Part shown: piece by piece, positions 23,575 through 32,336 of the stretch
How positions within the stretch are numbered: position 1 is the stretch's first letter
Layout of the letters: every line of letters starts with the position of its first letter
Source: Streptomyces tailanensis
Lineage (GTDB): Bacteria; Actinomycetota; Actinomycetes; Streptomycetales; Streptomycetaceae
Length of the DNA stretch: 60,572 bases
Direction: 5' to 3'
NCBI RefSeq assembly: GCF_008386495.1
Contig: NZ_VTHJ01000003.1
Span: 110,501-171,072 of the forward strand
Notes under the pieces: model-generated
Told to the model about the DNA's origin: nothing
Databases searched by the model: none
What the model saw: the letters and a program-made list of their open reading frames with translations, nothing else
Position numbers and translations under genes: made by a program

Positions 23575-25254
23575 GTGTCCGAAGAACCGGGTAGTGAACG
23601 TGTGATCGCGGGCCGCTACCGCCTGCTGACCCCGCTGGGCGAGGGCGGCATGGGAACCGTGTGGCGGGCCCGCGACGAGGTTCTGCACCGCGAGGTCGCC
23701 GTCAAGGAGGTGCGCGCGCCGGGCGGGATCGCGGTGTCCGACGTCGAGCGGATGTACACCCGGCTGGAACGGGAGGCCTGGGCCGCGGCCCGGGTCGACA
23801 GCCGCAACGTGGTCACGGTGTACGACGTGGCCATGGAGGACGGCCGCCCGTGGATCGTGATGGAGCTGGTCCGGGGGCTGTCGCTCGCCGACCTGCTGGA
23901 CGCCGAGGGCCCGCTCCCCCCGCAGCGCGCCGCGCACATCGGCGCCGAGGTGCTGGCCGCGCTGCGCGCCGCGCACGAGGCCGGGGTCCTGCACCGGGAC
24001 GTGAAGCCGGCCAACGTGCTGATGTCCAACGACGGTCGGGTCGTCCTCACCGACTTCGGCATCGCCACGGTGGAGGGCAGCTCCGCGCTGACCATGACCG
24101 GCGAGGTCATCGGCTCGCCCGAGTTCCTCGCCCCCGAGCGGGCGCTCGGCCGGGCGTTCGGCCCCGAGTCGGACCTGTGGTCGCTCGGTGTGCTGCTGTA
24201 CGCGGCGGTCGAGGGCAACTCGCCCTTCCGGCAGAACACTCCGCTGAGCACCCTGTGCGCGGTCGTCGACGAGGAACTCCCGCCGCCCCGCCGCGCGGGC
24301 CCTCTTGCCCCGGTCGTCGAGGGGCTGCTGCGCAAGGATCCGGCCGAGCGGATCTCCGCCGAGGACGCGGAGCGGGACCTGCGGGTCATCGGGGCGGGCG
24401 GCACCCCACGCGCCGACACGGTCACCTCGACCCCGTACGCCCCGACGGTGGCCGCCCAGCCGACACCGGCCCCGACGCCGAGCCGGACACCGGCCCCGGG
24501 CGCGAACGGGTTCGGGCCGCCGACCCCGCCGCGCCCCTCCCCGGCCGCCTCCTCGACGGTGCCCGCGGGCGAGCCGGACCGCAATCGCCGGGCCCTGCTC
24601 TTCCTGGTCGCGGGCATCGCCGCGATCGCGCTGGCGGTCGCCGGACTGACGTACGCCCTGGTCAACCAGGACGACGGCGGGAAGAAGAACGACACCACCA
24701 GTGGCGCGGGCACGAACGGCGGCACCAACGGCGGGACGGGCGACGAAGGTTCCGGCGGGAATCCGGGCGACGACGAGAGCACGGACGACAGCACCGACGA
24801 CGAGGAGGACGCCGAGTCGCCCTCCGACGACCCGCCCGACGACAACGGGACCAGCTCTCCGCCGCCCGCGAGCCAGACCGTGCAGGTGAAGGTCACGGGA
24901 TCCAACACCGACTACTCCGGTGCCTGTCCGCCGCCCGACGGCGAGGCGCCCGCCTTCACCGCGACGTTCACGGTGGGCCGTGCGCCCGTGGATGTGCAGT
25001 ACCGCTGGGTGACGAAGAGCGGCGCGGTCTCGGATCCGGGCTGGCAGACGCTGTCGTTCCCCTCGGGCGGCGGGACGACGAAGGAGGACCAGGTCGTCGT
25101 CACCACGGACCAGACGTCGGGGACGTTCGAGGACGAGATCAGCGTGGAGGTGCGCGGCCCGGTCGAGCTCTGGTCGAACTCCGTGGCGTTCTCGGTCACC
25201 TGCGAGACGGAGGCCCCGACCACGGGCGGGGCCTCCCCCACGCCTTCTGAGTGA
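23575..25254 (+). CDS. Transmembrane Ser/Thr protein kinase with extracellular sensor domain
   Basis: A 559-residue PknB-type kinase. The cytoplasmic kinase domain (residues 14-280) has GEGGMGTV, the ATP-binding Lys in VAVKEV, HRDVKPANV, the DFG motif and FLAPERA, so it should be active. A Pro-rich stretch (about 285-330) leads to one membrane helix (about 340-362), an acidic Asp/Glu/Ser linker and a single Ig-like extracellular domain with two cysteines (ACPPP and SVTCE) that could form a disulphide. There are no PASTA repeats, so the ligand differs from cell-wall muropeptides. GTG at 23575 with GGGGGA upstream is preferred over an in-frame GTG at 23539. Confidence 0.92.
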   Translation: MSEEPGSERVIAGRYRLLTPLGEGGMGTVWRARDEVLHREVAVKEVRAPGGIAVSDVERMYTRLEREAWAAARVDSRNVVTVYDVAMEDGRPWIVMELVRGLSLADLLDAEGPLPPQRAAHIGAEVLAALRAAHEAGVLHRDVKPANVLMSNDGRVVLTDFGIATVEGSSALTMTGEVIGSPEFLAPERALGRAFGPESDLWSLGVLLYAAVEGNSPFRQNTPLSTLCAVVDEELPPPRRAGPLAPVVEGLLRKDPAERISAEDAERDLRVIGAGGTPRADTVTSTPYAPTVAAQPTPAPTPSRTPAPGANGFGPPTPPRPSPAASSTVPAGEPDRNRRALLFLVAGIAAIALAVAGLTYALVNQDDGGKKNDTTSGAGTNGGTNGGTGDEGSGGNPGDDESTDDSTDDEEDAESPSDDPPDDNGTSSPPPASQTVQVKVTGSNTDYSGACPPPDGEAPAFTATFTVGRAPVDVQYRWVTKSGAVSDPGWQTLSFPSGGGTTKEDQVVVTTDQTSGTFEDEISVEVRGPVELWSNSVAFSVTCETEAPTTGGASPTPSE

Positions 25255-25257
25255 CTG

Positions 25258-26064
25258 TCAGGCGACCTTGCGGAACACCGGCAGATAGCCACCCGACTGG
25301 CCCGCGGCCTTCGGGTGGTACGACACACCGACGTTGAGCAGGTTGAGACCGTGCAGCCACGCGCTGCCCGAGCACAGTTCGTGCCCGGTGAACGGGGAGC
25401 GGACGTCGCCGAAGGTGAAGCCGTGGTCGGCGGCGCGTTTGGCGATCGCGGTGTTCAGATAGTCGGACGCGTTGTTGATGGCGGACCGCTTGGTCTGGGA
25501 CAGCCCGGGGCAGGTGCCGCCGAGCTTGTAGAAGCGGGGGTAGCCGAGGACCACCACATGGGCTGCGGGTGCCTTCGACCTGATCGCCGAGTAGACACTG
25601 TCGAGCCGGCCGGGCAGCGTCGAGTCGACGTACGCCTTCGCGGTGTTGATGCGGGAGACGCAGGCGCTGTCGGACTTCAGGACGCAGGTGGTCATGACGT
25701 CGGCGAAGCCGGCGTCGTTGCCGCCGATGGTGAGGGAGACCAGCCCGGTGTTCGGGCCCAGCGGGCCCAGTTGACTGGCCAGAACATCACCCGTTCGGGC
25801 GCCCGAGCAGGCCGTGAAGTGGAAGGACGAGGGTGAGTGGGCGGCCGCCCAGAGGTGCGGGTAGGCCTTGGTGCTGCGCTTGCAGTCGCCGCTGGAGGAG
25901 ATGTAGCTGCCGGCGCCGACCCCCGAGGAGTACGAGTCGCCGAGGGCCACATAGCCGGTGGGGGCGGCCTGTTGGGACGCCTGGGCCGGTGTCGCCCCGG
26001 TGAGGGCGGTGCCGGCGGCGAGGAGGAGTGAGGTCGCGTATGCCGCAAGTCGGGAACGTCTCAT
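25258..26064 (-). CDS. Secreted SGNH/GDSL lipase or esterase
   Basis: A 268-residue secreted hydrolase. After a signal peptide (1-29, ending AQAS) come the four SGNH blocks: GDSYSSG with the nucleophilic Ser, Gly in ACSGARTGD, Asn in IGGNDAGF and the catalytic His in VSYHPKAAGQ. Six cysteines suggest three disulphides, as in the Streptomyces lipases of this family. It converges on the kinase gene with only three bases between the stop codons. Its promoter region holds one arm of a long-range 11-bp inverted repeat (26111-26121). Confidence 0.93.
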   Translation of the reverse strand: MRRSRLAAYATSLLLAAGTALTGATPAQASQQAAPTGYVALGDSYSSGVGAGSYISSSGDCKRSTKAYPHLWAAAHSPSSFHFTACSGARTGDVLASQLGPLGPNTGLVSLTIGGNDAGFADVMTTCVLKSDSACVSRINTAKAYVDSTLPGRLDSVYSAIRSKAPAAHVVVLGYPRFYKLGGTCPGLSQTKRSAINNASDYLNTAIAKRAADHGFTFGDVRSPFTGHELCSGSAWLHGLNLLNVGVSYHPKAAGQSGGYLPVFRKVA

Positions 26065-26378
26065 GGAACCTCCCTTTAGCAGGATCTCTGCCTCAACCGT
26101 CGTAGCAACTACGCGGGTTGATGGGAAGTGTCCATGTCAATACTTTCCCGGCCCTACCGGAACGTACTCACCTTCTTCAACCCGCGTTCTATTACGGATG
26201 CGTGACAGAAACATGACAAGGCCTCAACACTCTTGAGCTACCTGCCTGGATCGATCAATCTGCTTACAGCCGTGAGCGGAACGCGACGCTCCCGGTCGTG
26301 AGTGCGAGCACGCACACACCCCCCACAGACGCGCGCCCCACCCAGGCGTGCGCCGCCTATGAGGAGGACTCCCTCGTA
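26065..26378. other. Divergent promoter region with an 11-bp inverted repeat
   Basis: The region separates the lipase and subtilisin genes. ACGCGGGTTGA (26111-26121) and TCAACCCGCGT (26177-26187) are perfect inverted copies 55 bases apart, a layout that could support looping or co-regulation of both secreted enzymes. No gene is seen. Confidence 0.55.
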
Positions 26379-27584
26379 ATGGCAAAACTGCGTAGCAAGA
26401 AGACCCGTGTCGCCGCCGTCACCACCCTGGCGGCCGCCGCCCTGTTGGGCGGCCTCACCTCGATGCCCGCCCAGGCCGCGCCGGCCGAGGGCAAGGTGCT
26501 CGCGGCCGACTCCCCCACCGCGATCAAGGACAGCTACATCGTCACGCTCAAGAAGAGCGCGGGCCTCAAGGCCGCGTCGAGCGCGGGCAAGGACCTGGTC
26601 AAGGAGTACGGCGGCACGGTCGAGCGGACCTTCAAGACCGCGCTCAACGGCTACTCGGCCGAACTCTCCGCGACCGAGGCGAAGAGACTCGCCGCCGACC
26701 CGGCGGTCGCCTCCGTCGAGCAGAACCAGGTGTTCACGGCCAGTGCCACGCAGACCAACGCCCCGTGGGGTCTGGACCGTTCCGACCAGGCGTCGCTGCC
26801 GCTCTCCGGCACGTACACCTACCCGGACAGCGCGGGCAGCGGTGTGACCGCGTACGTCATCGACACCGGCGTCCGTATCTCGCACTCCCAGTTCGGCGGC
26901 CGGGCGGTCAACGGCTACGACGCGGTGGACGGCGACAGCGTCGCGCAGGACGGCAACGGCCACGGCACCCACGTGGCGTCCACCATCGCGGGCTCCACCT
27001 ACGGCATCGCCAAGCAGGCGAAGGTCGTGGCCGTGCGCGTGCTCAACAACTCCGGCTCCGGCACCACGGCCGGTGTCGTCGCGGGCATCGACTGGGTGAC
27101 CGCGAACCACAGCGGCCCCTCGGTCGCCAACATGTCGCTCGGCGGCGGCGCGTCCACCGCCCTCGACACGGCCGTCCGCAACTCCATAGCCAGCGGTGTC
27201 ACCTACGCCATCGCGGCCGGCAACAGCAGCGCCAACGCCTCCTCGTACTCCCCGGCCCGCGTCACGGAGGCGATCACGGTCGGCGCCACCACCAGCACCG
27301 ACGCCAAGGCCAGCTACTCCAACTACGGCTCGGTTCTGGACATCTTCGCCCCGGGTTCCTCGATCACGGCCGGCTGGTACACCAGCGACACCGCGACCAA
27401 CACCATCTCGGGCACCTCGATGGCCACCCCGCACGTCGCGGGCGCAGCCGCCGTCTACCTGGCCGGCCACACCTCGGCCACCCCGGCCCAGGTCGCCTCG
27501 GCCCTGACCGCCGGGGCCGTCACGGGCAAGGTCACCAGCCCGGGCACCGGTTCCCCGAACCGTCTGCTCCAGATCGTCCAGTAA
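26379..27584 (+). CDS. Secreted subtilisin-like serine protease (S8)
   Basis: A 401-residue prepro-protease. It has a signal peptide (1-35), an I9 inhibitor propeptide (about 45-125, with YIVTLK and VASVEQNQVF) and a proteinase-K-like catalytic domain containing Asp (YVIDTGVRI), His (GHGTHVAST) and Ser (GTSMATPHVAG). It lacks a C-terminal P-domain, so the mature enzyme is a compact single domain released to the medium. The start is ATG at 26379 with GAGGAGGA 11 bases upstream; the frame is open for 27 more codons without a better site. A terminator follows at 27627-27655. Confidence 0.95.
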   Translation: MAKLRSKKTRVAAVTTLAAAALLGGLTSMPAQAAPAEGKVLAADSPTAIKDSYIVTLKKSAGLKAASSAGKDLVKEYGGTVERTFKTALNGYSAELSATEAKRLAADPAVASVEQNQVFTASATQTNAPWGLDRSDQASLPLSGTYTYPDSAGSGVTAYVIDTGVRISHSQFGGRAVNGYDAVDGDSVAQDGNGHGTHVASTIAGSTYGIAKQAKVVAVRVLNNSGSGTTAGVVAGIDWVTANHSGPSVANMSLGGGASTALDTAVRNSIASGVTYAIAAGNSSANASSYSPARVTEAITVGATTSTDAKASYSNYGSVLDIFAPGSSITAGWYTSDTATNTISGTSMATPHVAGAAAVYLAGHTSATPAQVASALTAGAVTGKVTSPGTGSPNRLLQIVQ

Positions 27585-27626
27585 CACCAGTCCGGTAACA
27601 CCAACTGGCAGGCCGTGAACGGGAGT

Positions 27627-27655
27627 TCCCCGGAGGCGCACCTCGCCTCCGGGGA
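27627..27655 (+). terminator. Hairpin after the subtilisin gene
   Basis: TCCCCGGAGGCG pairs perfectly with CGCCTCCGGGGA around a five-base loop, followed by CTCTT. Confidence 0.85.
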
Positions 27656-27793
27656 CTCTTCGTATGCGGACGGGAATTCCTTTGCCCGTACATTACGAAT
27701 ACCCGTCGGGGCCGGTTCCGCATCTTGACTGCCCCTCGCCCTCTGAGCGACATTGAAGCCCGGCATCCGGCGCTTCGGGGGGCAAAGTCGCCA

Positions 27794-28222
27794 ATGCAGA
27801 CCATACGTATCAAGCCATCTCCCTCGTCATCGAGCGGTGAGGGGCCGCCGCGGCAGGAGGCTCGGAGGGATCTGTCGCCGCTGCTCGCGGGCGCGGCCGC
27901 GGCTGTCGCGGGGGTCGGCGCGGTACTCGCGTTCGCCGACGCGGACTCGGTGCTGCGCGGCCCGTTCACGCTGTTCTTCCTCCTTGTCGCGCCGGGCGCC
28001 GCCATCGGCACCGGCTTGCGCGGACTGGCACCGTTCGGCCGCATCGTGGTGTCCGCCGCCGGTGCGATCGCGGTGAACCTCCTCGTCGCGCAGGGCATGA
28101 TCGCCACACACTCGTGGTCGATGCCCGGCGGGATCGCGGCCGTGACCGTGATCAGTTCGCTCGTTCTCCTGCTGACTCCACTGCGGCGCCTGCGCGGCCG
28201 TACGGAGAGAAGACGGACCTGA
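27794..28222 (+). CDS. Small membrane protein at the head of the exopolysaccharide cluster
   Basis: A 142-residue protein with three to four hydrophobic helices (about 48-66, 72-92, 98-118 and 120-136) and a basic C-terminal tail. I do not recognise the family. Its stop is one base before the start of the acyltransferase gene, so it is the first gene of that operon. The ATG at 27794 is chosen because the protein becomes a clean membrane protein from there; an in-frame start at 27725 would add 23 residues. A role as an accessory subunit of polysaccharide assembly is inferred from position. Confidence 0.65.
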   Translation: MQTIRIKPSPSSSSGEGPPRQEARRDLSPLLAGAAAAVAGVGAVLAFADADSVLRGPFTLFFLLVAPGAAIGTGLRGLAPFGRIVVSAAGAIAVNLLVAQGMIATHSWSMPGGIAAVTVISSLVLLLTPLRRLRGRTERRRT

Positions 28223-28223
28223 C

Positions 28224-29336
28224 GTGGACATCAGTGTGTACCGCCCCGGCGAGCTGACCGCCGCCGACCGGGCGGCCTGGACCGCTTTGCAGTCGAAGGC
28301 CCATCTCCACGGCGCGCCCGAGCTGGCGAACCCGTTCCTGTCCCCCGAGTTCGCCCTCGCGGTCGGCCGCTGCCGGCACGGGGTGCGGATCGCGGTCGTA
28401 CGCGAGGACGGTGAACCGGCGGCCTTCTTCCCGTTCCAGAGATCCGCCGCCGGCGTCGGCAGAGCCATCGGTCTCGGCCTCTCCGACTGCCAGGGCGTGG
28501 TCCACCGCCCCGGATTCACCTGGGACGCCCACGCGCTGCTGCGGGCCTGCGGGCTGGCCGTATGGGAGTTCGACCATCTCGCGGCGGGCCAGACGCCGTT
28601 CGCACGCCACATCACCGGCACCTTCCCGTCACCGGTCATGGATCTGGAGCAGGGCTACGAGGCCTATCTCGGCCAACTGCGCGCCGACTCGCCGAAGTTC
28701 GTGAGGGCGACGCGCGCCAAGGAACGCAGGCTCGGCCGGGCGGTCGGCGAGGTGCGCTATGTGCACGACGAACGCGACCCGAGGATCCTGCGCACCCTGA
28801 TGGCCTGGAAGTCTGCGCAGTACCGCAGGACCGGGCGCAGCGACCGCTTCGCGCACCCGTGGATCATCCGGCTCGTGCACCAGCTCTTCCACACCCGCTC
28901 CGACTCCTTCGCCGGGCGGCTGTCGGTGCTGTACTCGGACGGCAAGCCGATCGCGGCCCACTTCGGGCTGCAGTCCGAGCGGGTGCTGACCTGCTGGTTC
29001 CCGGCGTACGACCCGGCGTTCGCGAAGTTCTCGCCGGGGCTGCTCCTGCATCTGCACATGGCTGAGGAGGGCGCCGCCGACGGCATCGCGTACCTGGATC
29101 TGGGCCGTGGCCAGAAGCAGTACAAGGATTCCCTGAAGACACGGGAGATCTCCGTGTCCGAGGGGTGGGTCACCCGACGCCATCCCGTGGCACTCGGGCA
29201 CCGGGCTCGCCGAGCCCCGGTCCGGGCGCTGCGGAACACGGTGTTGGCGCGGCCGGAATTGTTCGAACCGGCAGACAAACTACTGAAACGGATGGGGAAA
29301 ATCCGGTCGGGGCGAGACGTACGTGACGACAAGTAG
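28224..29336 (+). CDS. CelD/BcsL-type GNAT acyltransferase
   Basis: A 370-residue protein of the CelD/FemAB-like GNAT fold found in polysaccharide clusters, expected to acylate sugars of a glycan intermediate in the cytosol. The C-terminal half carries the conserved pattern RLSVLYSDGKPIAAHFGLQS, the W-x-PAYDPAFAKFSPG segment and YLDLGRGQKQYKDSLK, diagnostic for the family. A GTG start lies one base after the preceding stop, with GGAGAGAAG upstream. A 400-base gap separates it from the glycosyltransferases, but the gene order still points to one pathway. The acyl donor and acceptor are unknown. Confidence 0.85.
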   Translation: MDISVYRPGELTAADRAAWTALQSKAHLHGAPELANPFLSPEFALAVGRCRHGVRIAVVREDGEPAAFFPFQRSAAGVGRAIGLGLSDCQGVVHRPGFTWDAHALLRACGLAVWEFDHLAAGQTPFARHITGTFPSPVMDLEQGYEAYLGQLRADSPKFVRATRAKERRLGRAVGEVRYVHDERDPRILRTLMAWKSAQYRRTGRSDRFAHPWIIRLVHQLFHTRSDSFAGRLSVLYSDGKPIAAHFGLQSERVLTCWFPAYDPAFAKFSPGLLLHLHMAEEGAADGIAYLDLGRGQKQYKDSLKTREISVSEGWVTRRHPVALGHRARRAPVRALRNTVLARPELFEPADKLLKRMGKIRSGRDVRDDK

Positions 29337-29734
29337 ACGACCAGTATCGGACACAACAACAAAAACGTGAGGCTGCGTAATAGGCCTTGCCATATGGGCT
29401 CAATCATCAATACCTTCGTACATCGTTGTACATCTACCCGCATCGGTCCGTCGGTACATGCTCCAAGGGGAGGGCTCGAGGAGCGCGACGGTCCCGGCGC
29501 GGGGCGCGGTAGGGGGGTGCCGTGCTCGGTGATCACGCTGTTGCCGAGTCGTGCCGCGCGACCGACTGCCGAGTCGCGACAGTCGGCCGGCTTTTGCCAG
29601 CTCACTTGGTATGCACAAAAGATCGATACGGAGATCGATTTCGCGTGCCGTAAGTGAGAACCCCCCTTTCGAACCGGACACAAAGCCGGACCGCCCAGGG
29701 GCGGGCGGTCCACCGGACGAGAGGGACCAGACTC
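29337..29734. other. Intergenic region with repeat motifs upstream of the glycosyltransferase operon
   Basis: No gene is seen. The region is less GC-rich than its surroundings. It holds three GTACAT words (29418-29423, 29428-29433, 29454-29459) and a 12-bp-spaced direct repeat of AGATCGAT (29620-29627, 29632-29639). It probably contains the promoter and regulator sites of the operon starting at 29735. Confidence 0.5.
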
Positions 29735-30541
29735 ATGAGCTCAGTTCTGCGCCCGGCGGTATCCAATTCCGACGGCAAGTACCGGCCGATCTCCAACCAC
29801 CTGGCCATCGCGCCGCCGGTGAGCGTGGTGATCCCCGCCATGAACGAGGCGGAGAACCTGCCGTACGTGTTCAAGACCCTGCCGGGCTGGATCCACGAAG
29901 TGGTCCTGGTCGACGGCAATTCCACCGACAACACCGTCGAGGTGGCCCGTGAGCTGTGGCCGGACGTCAAGGTCGTGCCGCAGCGCGGGAAGGGCAAGGG
30001 GGACGCCCTGATCACCGGGTTCGAGGCGGCGACCGGCGACATCATCGTGATGGTCGACGCGGACGGCTCGGCCGACGGCCACGAGATCGTGTCGTACGTC
30101 TCCGCCCTGGTCTCGGGCGCGGACTTCGCCAAGGGGTCCCGCTTCGCCAACGGCGGCGGCACCGACGACATGACCCTGATCCGCAAACTCGGCAACTGGG
30201 CGCTGTGCACCACCGTGAACCGCAAGTTCGGCGCCCGTTACACCGACCTCTGCTACGGCTACAACGCGTTCTGGCGGCACTGCCTGGACAAGATCGACCT
30301 CGACTGCACCGGCTTCGAGGTCGAGACCCTGATGAACATCCGGGTCGTCAAGGCCGGCCTGAAGGTGCAGGAGATCCCCAGCCACGAGTATCTGCGCATC
30401 CACGGCGCGAGCAACCTGCGTGCCGTACGCGACGGGCTGCGGGTGCTGAAGGTGATCCTGAAGGAACGTTCCAACCGGCGTGCGCTGCGCAGCCGTTCGC
30501 ACGCGACCATGCTCACCGCCGGCCGGGGAGAGTCGTCTTGA
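29735..30541 (+). CDS. Family 2 glycosyltransferase (DPM1-like)
   Basis: A 268-residue cytoplasmic GT-A enzyme. VSVVIPAMNEAENLP opens the nucleotide-sugar domain, the Asp residues of VMVDADGSAD form the metal/donor site, and the sequence resembles dolichyl-phosphate-mannose synthase-type transferases that load a sugar onto polyprenyl phosphate. No membrane helices are seen. The start is ATG at 29735 after GAGAGGGA. The gene overlaps the next glycosyltransferase by four bases. It probably supplies or starts the lipid-linked repeat unit of the exopolysaccharide. Confidence 0.9.
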   Translation: MSSVLRPAVSNSDGKYRPISNHLAIAPPVSVVIPAMNEAENLPYVFKTLPGWIHEVVLVDGNSTDNTVEVARELWPDVKVVPQRGKGKGDALITGFEAATGDIIVMVDADGSADGHEIVSYVSALVSGADFAKGSRFANGGGTDDMTLIRKLGNWALCTTVNRKFGARYTDLCYGYNAFWRHCLDKIDLDCTGFEVETLMNIRVVKAGLKVQEIPSHEYLRIHGASNLRAVRDGLRVLKVILKERSNRRALRSRSHATMLTAGRGESS

Positions 30542-31542
30542 ACGAGCCGGCCGTCTCGGTCGTCATCTGTGTGTACACCGAGGACCGCTGGGAGGACATC
30601 CTCGCGGCGGTCGCCTCGGTGCGCGCCCAGTCCCGGCCGGCCCTGGAGACGCTCCTGGTGGTGGACCACAACCAGGGTCTGCTGGAGCGTCTCACCAGGG
30701 AGTACAAGGAGGTCGCCGAGGTGAGGGTGCTCGCCAACGCGGGCCCGCGCGGACTGTCCGCCGGCCGCAACACGGGCATCGCCGCCTCGCACGGCGAGAT
30801 CATCGCCTTCCTCGACGACGACGCCGTCGCCGAGCGCGACTGGCTCGCGTACTTCGCCGAGGGATACACCGACCCCCGGGTCATGGCCGTCGGCGGCCGT
30901 ACGGTGCCCATCTGGGCGTCGGGCCGCCGCCCGGCCTGGTTCCCGGAGGAGTTCGACTGGGTGGTGGGCTGCGCCTACAAGGGCCTGCCCGGCGGGGTCG
31001 CCCGGGTGCGCAACGTACTCGGCGGCAACGCCTCGTTCCGCCGCACCGCGTTCGACGCGGCGGGGGGCTTCGCCACCGGTATCGGCCGCGACGGGGACAA
31101 GCGCCCGCTGGGCTGCGAGGAGACGGAACTGTGCATCCGCCTCTCCCGCGCCAGACCCGACGCGATCCTGCTGCTCGACGACCGCGCGGTGATCCACCAC
31201 CGGGTGCCCGGTGTGCGGGAGCGCTTCGGGTACTTCCGCACGCGCACCTACGCCGAGGGCCTGTCCAAGGCGCTGGTCGCCCGGAGCGTGGGTGCCGGCA
31301 AGGGGCTGGAGTCGGAGCGCCGGTACACCACCCGCGTGCTGCCCGCCGGGGTGGCGCGCGGGGCGCGGGACGCGCTGCTCGGACGCGCGGGGGGCGCGGG
31401 ACGGGTGGGCGCGATCGTCGCGGGGGTGGCCGCGGCGGCCGGGGGGTACGTTGTCGGGAGCGTCCGGGCCCGCAGGGGTGATGTCACGTTCTCCGTCGGC
31501 GAGATCCCGGGTGCCAAAGGGGGCGAGGGGGGCTCGTCATGA
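30538..31542 (+). CDS. Family 2 glycosyltransferase
   Basis: A 334-residue GT-A glycosyltransferase. VSVVICVYTEDRWEDI is the N-terminal nucleotide-binding strand, FLDDDAVAERDWL holds the DxD-type motif, and GCEETELCIRLSR carries the catalytic ED-type motif. A moderately hydrophobic C-terminal segment (about 285-308) may touch the membrane. The start is TTG at 30538, inside TTGA that overlaps the previous stop, with GGGGAG upstream. The stop overlaps the next ATG by four bases. This tight coupling shows that the three genes act together. Confidence 0.9.
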   Translation: MNEPAVSVVICVYTEDRWEDILAAVASVRAQSRPALETLLVVDHNQGLLERLTREYKEVAEVRVLANAGPRGLSAGRNTGIAASHGEIIAFLDDDAVAERDWLAYFAEGYTDPRVMAVGGRTVPIWASGRRPAWFPEEFDWVVGCAYKGLPGGVARVRNVLGGNASFRRTAFDAAGGFATGIGRDGDKRPLGCEETELCIRLSRARPDAILLLDDRAVIHHRVPGVRERFGYFRTRTYAEGLSKALVARSVGAGKGLESERRYTTRVLPAGVARGARDALLGRAGGAGRVGAIVAGVAAAAGGYVVGSVRARRGDVTFSVGEIPGAKGGEGGSS

Positions 31543-32336
31543 ACGAAGCTGCGGTACCGATCCTGATGTACCACGCGGTGTCCACCGCGCCGAACGACGC
31601 CACCCGGGACCTGTCCGTGGCCCCGGAGGCGTTCGCGGAGCAGATGGCGCTGATCGGGGACCTGGGCTTCACCCCGGTCAACACGGCTGACCTGGCGGCG
31701 AGTTGGCGGGACGGCCGCCCGCTCCCCGCCCGGCCCGTGCTGATCACCTTCGACGACGGCTACGAGGGCGTGCACCGCCACGCCCTGCCCGCCCTCACCA
31801 AGCACGGCTTCGCGGCCTCGCTGTTCGTCACCACGGGCTGGCTCAAGGGCCCGTACGACAACGGCGGCGGCCTCGACACCATGCTCGACTGGGACCAGGT
31901 GCGCGAGCTCGCCGCGGGCGGCGTCGAGATCGGCGGCCACAGCCACACCCATCCGCAGCTCGACGACCTCGACGAGGACCGGCTCCGGTTCGAACTGCGG
32001 CGCTGCCGGAGAATCGTCGCCGACGAACTGGGCACCCGGCCCGCCTCGTTCGCGTACCCGTACGGCTACTCCAGCCGCCGGGTGCGGGTCGCGGTGCGCG
32101 AGACGGGGTTCGCGCAGGCGCTGGCGGTGGGCAACGTGCTCGCCCGGCGCGGCCAGGGCCCGTACGCGCTCAGGCGGGTCACGGTGCGGCGCTCCACCGG
32201 AGTCGAGGAGTTCGAGCGGCTGATCGAGGGCCGTGCGATCGGCCGCAACTTCGCCCGGGACCGTGCCCTGACCAAGGGGTTCGCCATGGTCCGAAGAGCA
32301 CGACAGGTCCGGAAGGCCATCCGTTCCCGTGTCTGA
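31539..32336 (+). CDS. Polysaccharide deacetylase (NodB domain)
   Basis: A 265-residue CE4 deacetylase. The motifs are TFDDGY (metal-binding Asp pair), GGHSHTHPQL (metal His) and a FAYPYGY segment, so the catalytic set looks complete. There is no signal peptide, which is unusual because exopolysaccharide deacetylases often act outside; a cytosolic lipid-linked substrate is possible. The ATG start overlaps the preceding glycosyltransferase stop, and the gene end overlaps the flippase-fusion start by eight bases. It implies that the polymer contains N-acetylhexosamine that is partly de-N-acetylated. Confidence 0.9.
   Translation: MNEAAVPILMYHAVSTAPNDATRDLSVAPEAFAEQMALIGDLGFTPVNTADLAASWRDGRPLPARPVLITFDDGYEGVHRHALPALTKHGFAASLFVTTGWLKGPYDNGGGLDTMLDWDQVRELAAGGVEIGGHSHTHPQLDDLDEDRLRFELRRCRRIVADELGTRPASFAYPYGYSSRRVRVAVRETGFAQALAVGNVLARRGQGPYALRRVTVRRSTGVEEFERLIEGRAIGRNFARDRALTKGFAMVRRARQVRKAIRSRV

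Noticed and set aside
29367..29657. A 96-codon open frame in the gap before the glycosyltransferase operon
   Set aside because: No ribosome site, poor codon bias and no recognisable protein features; treated as intergenic.
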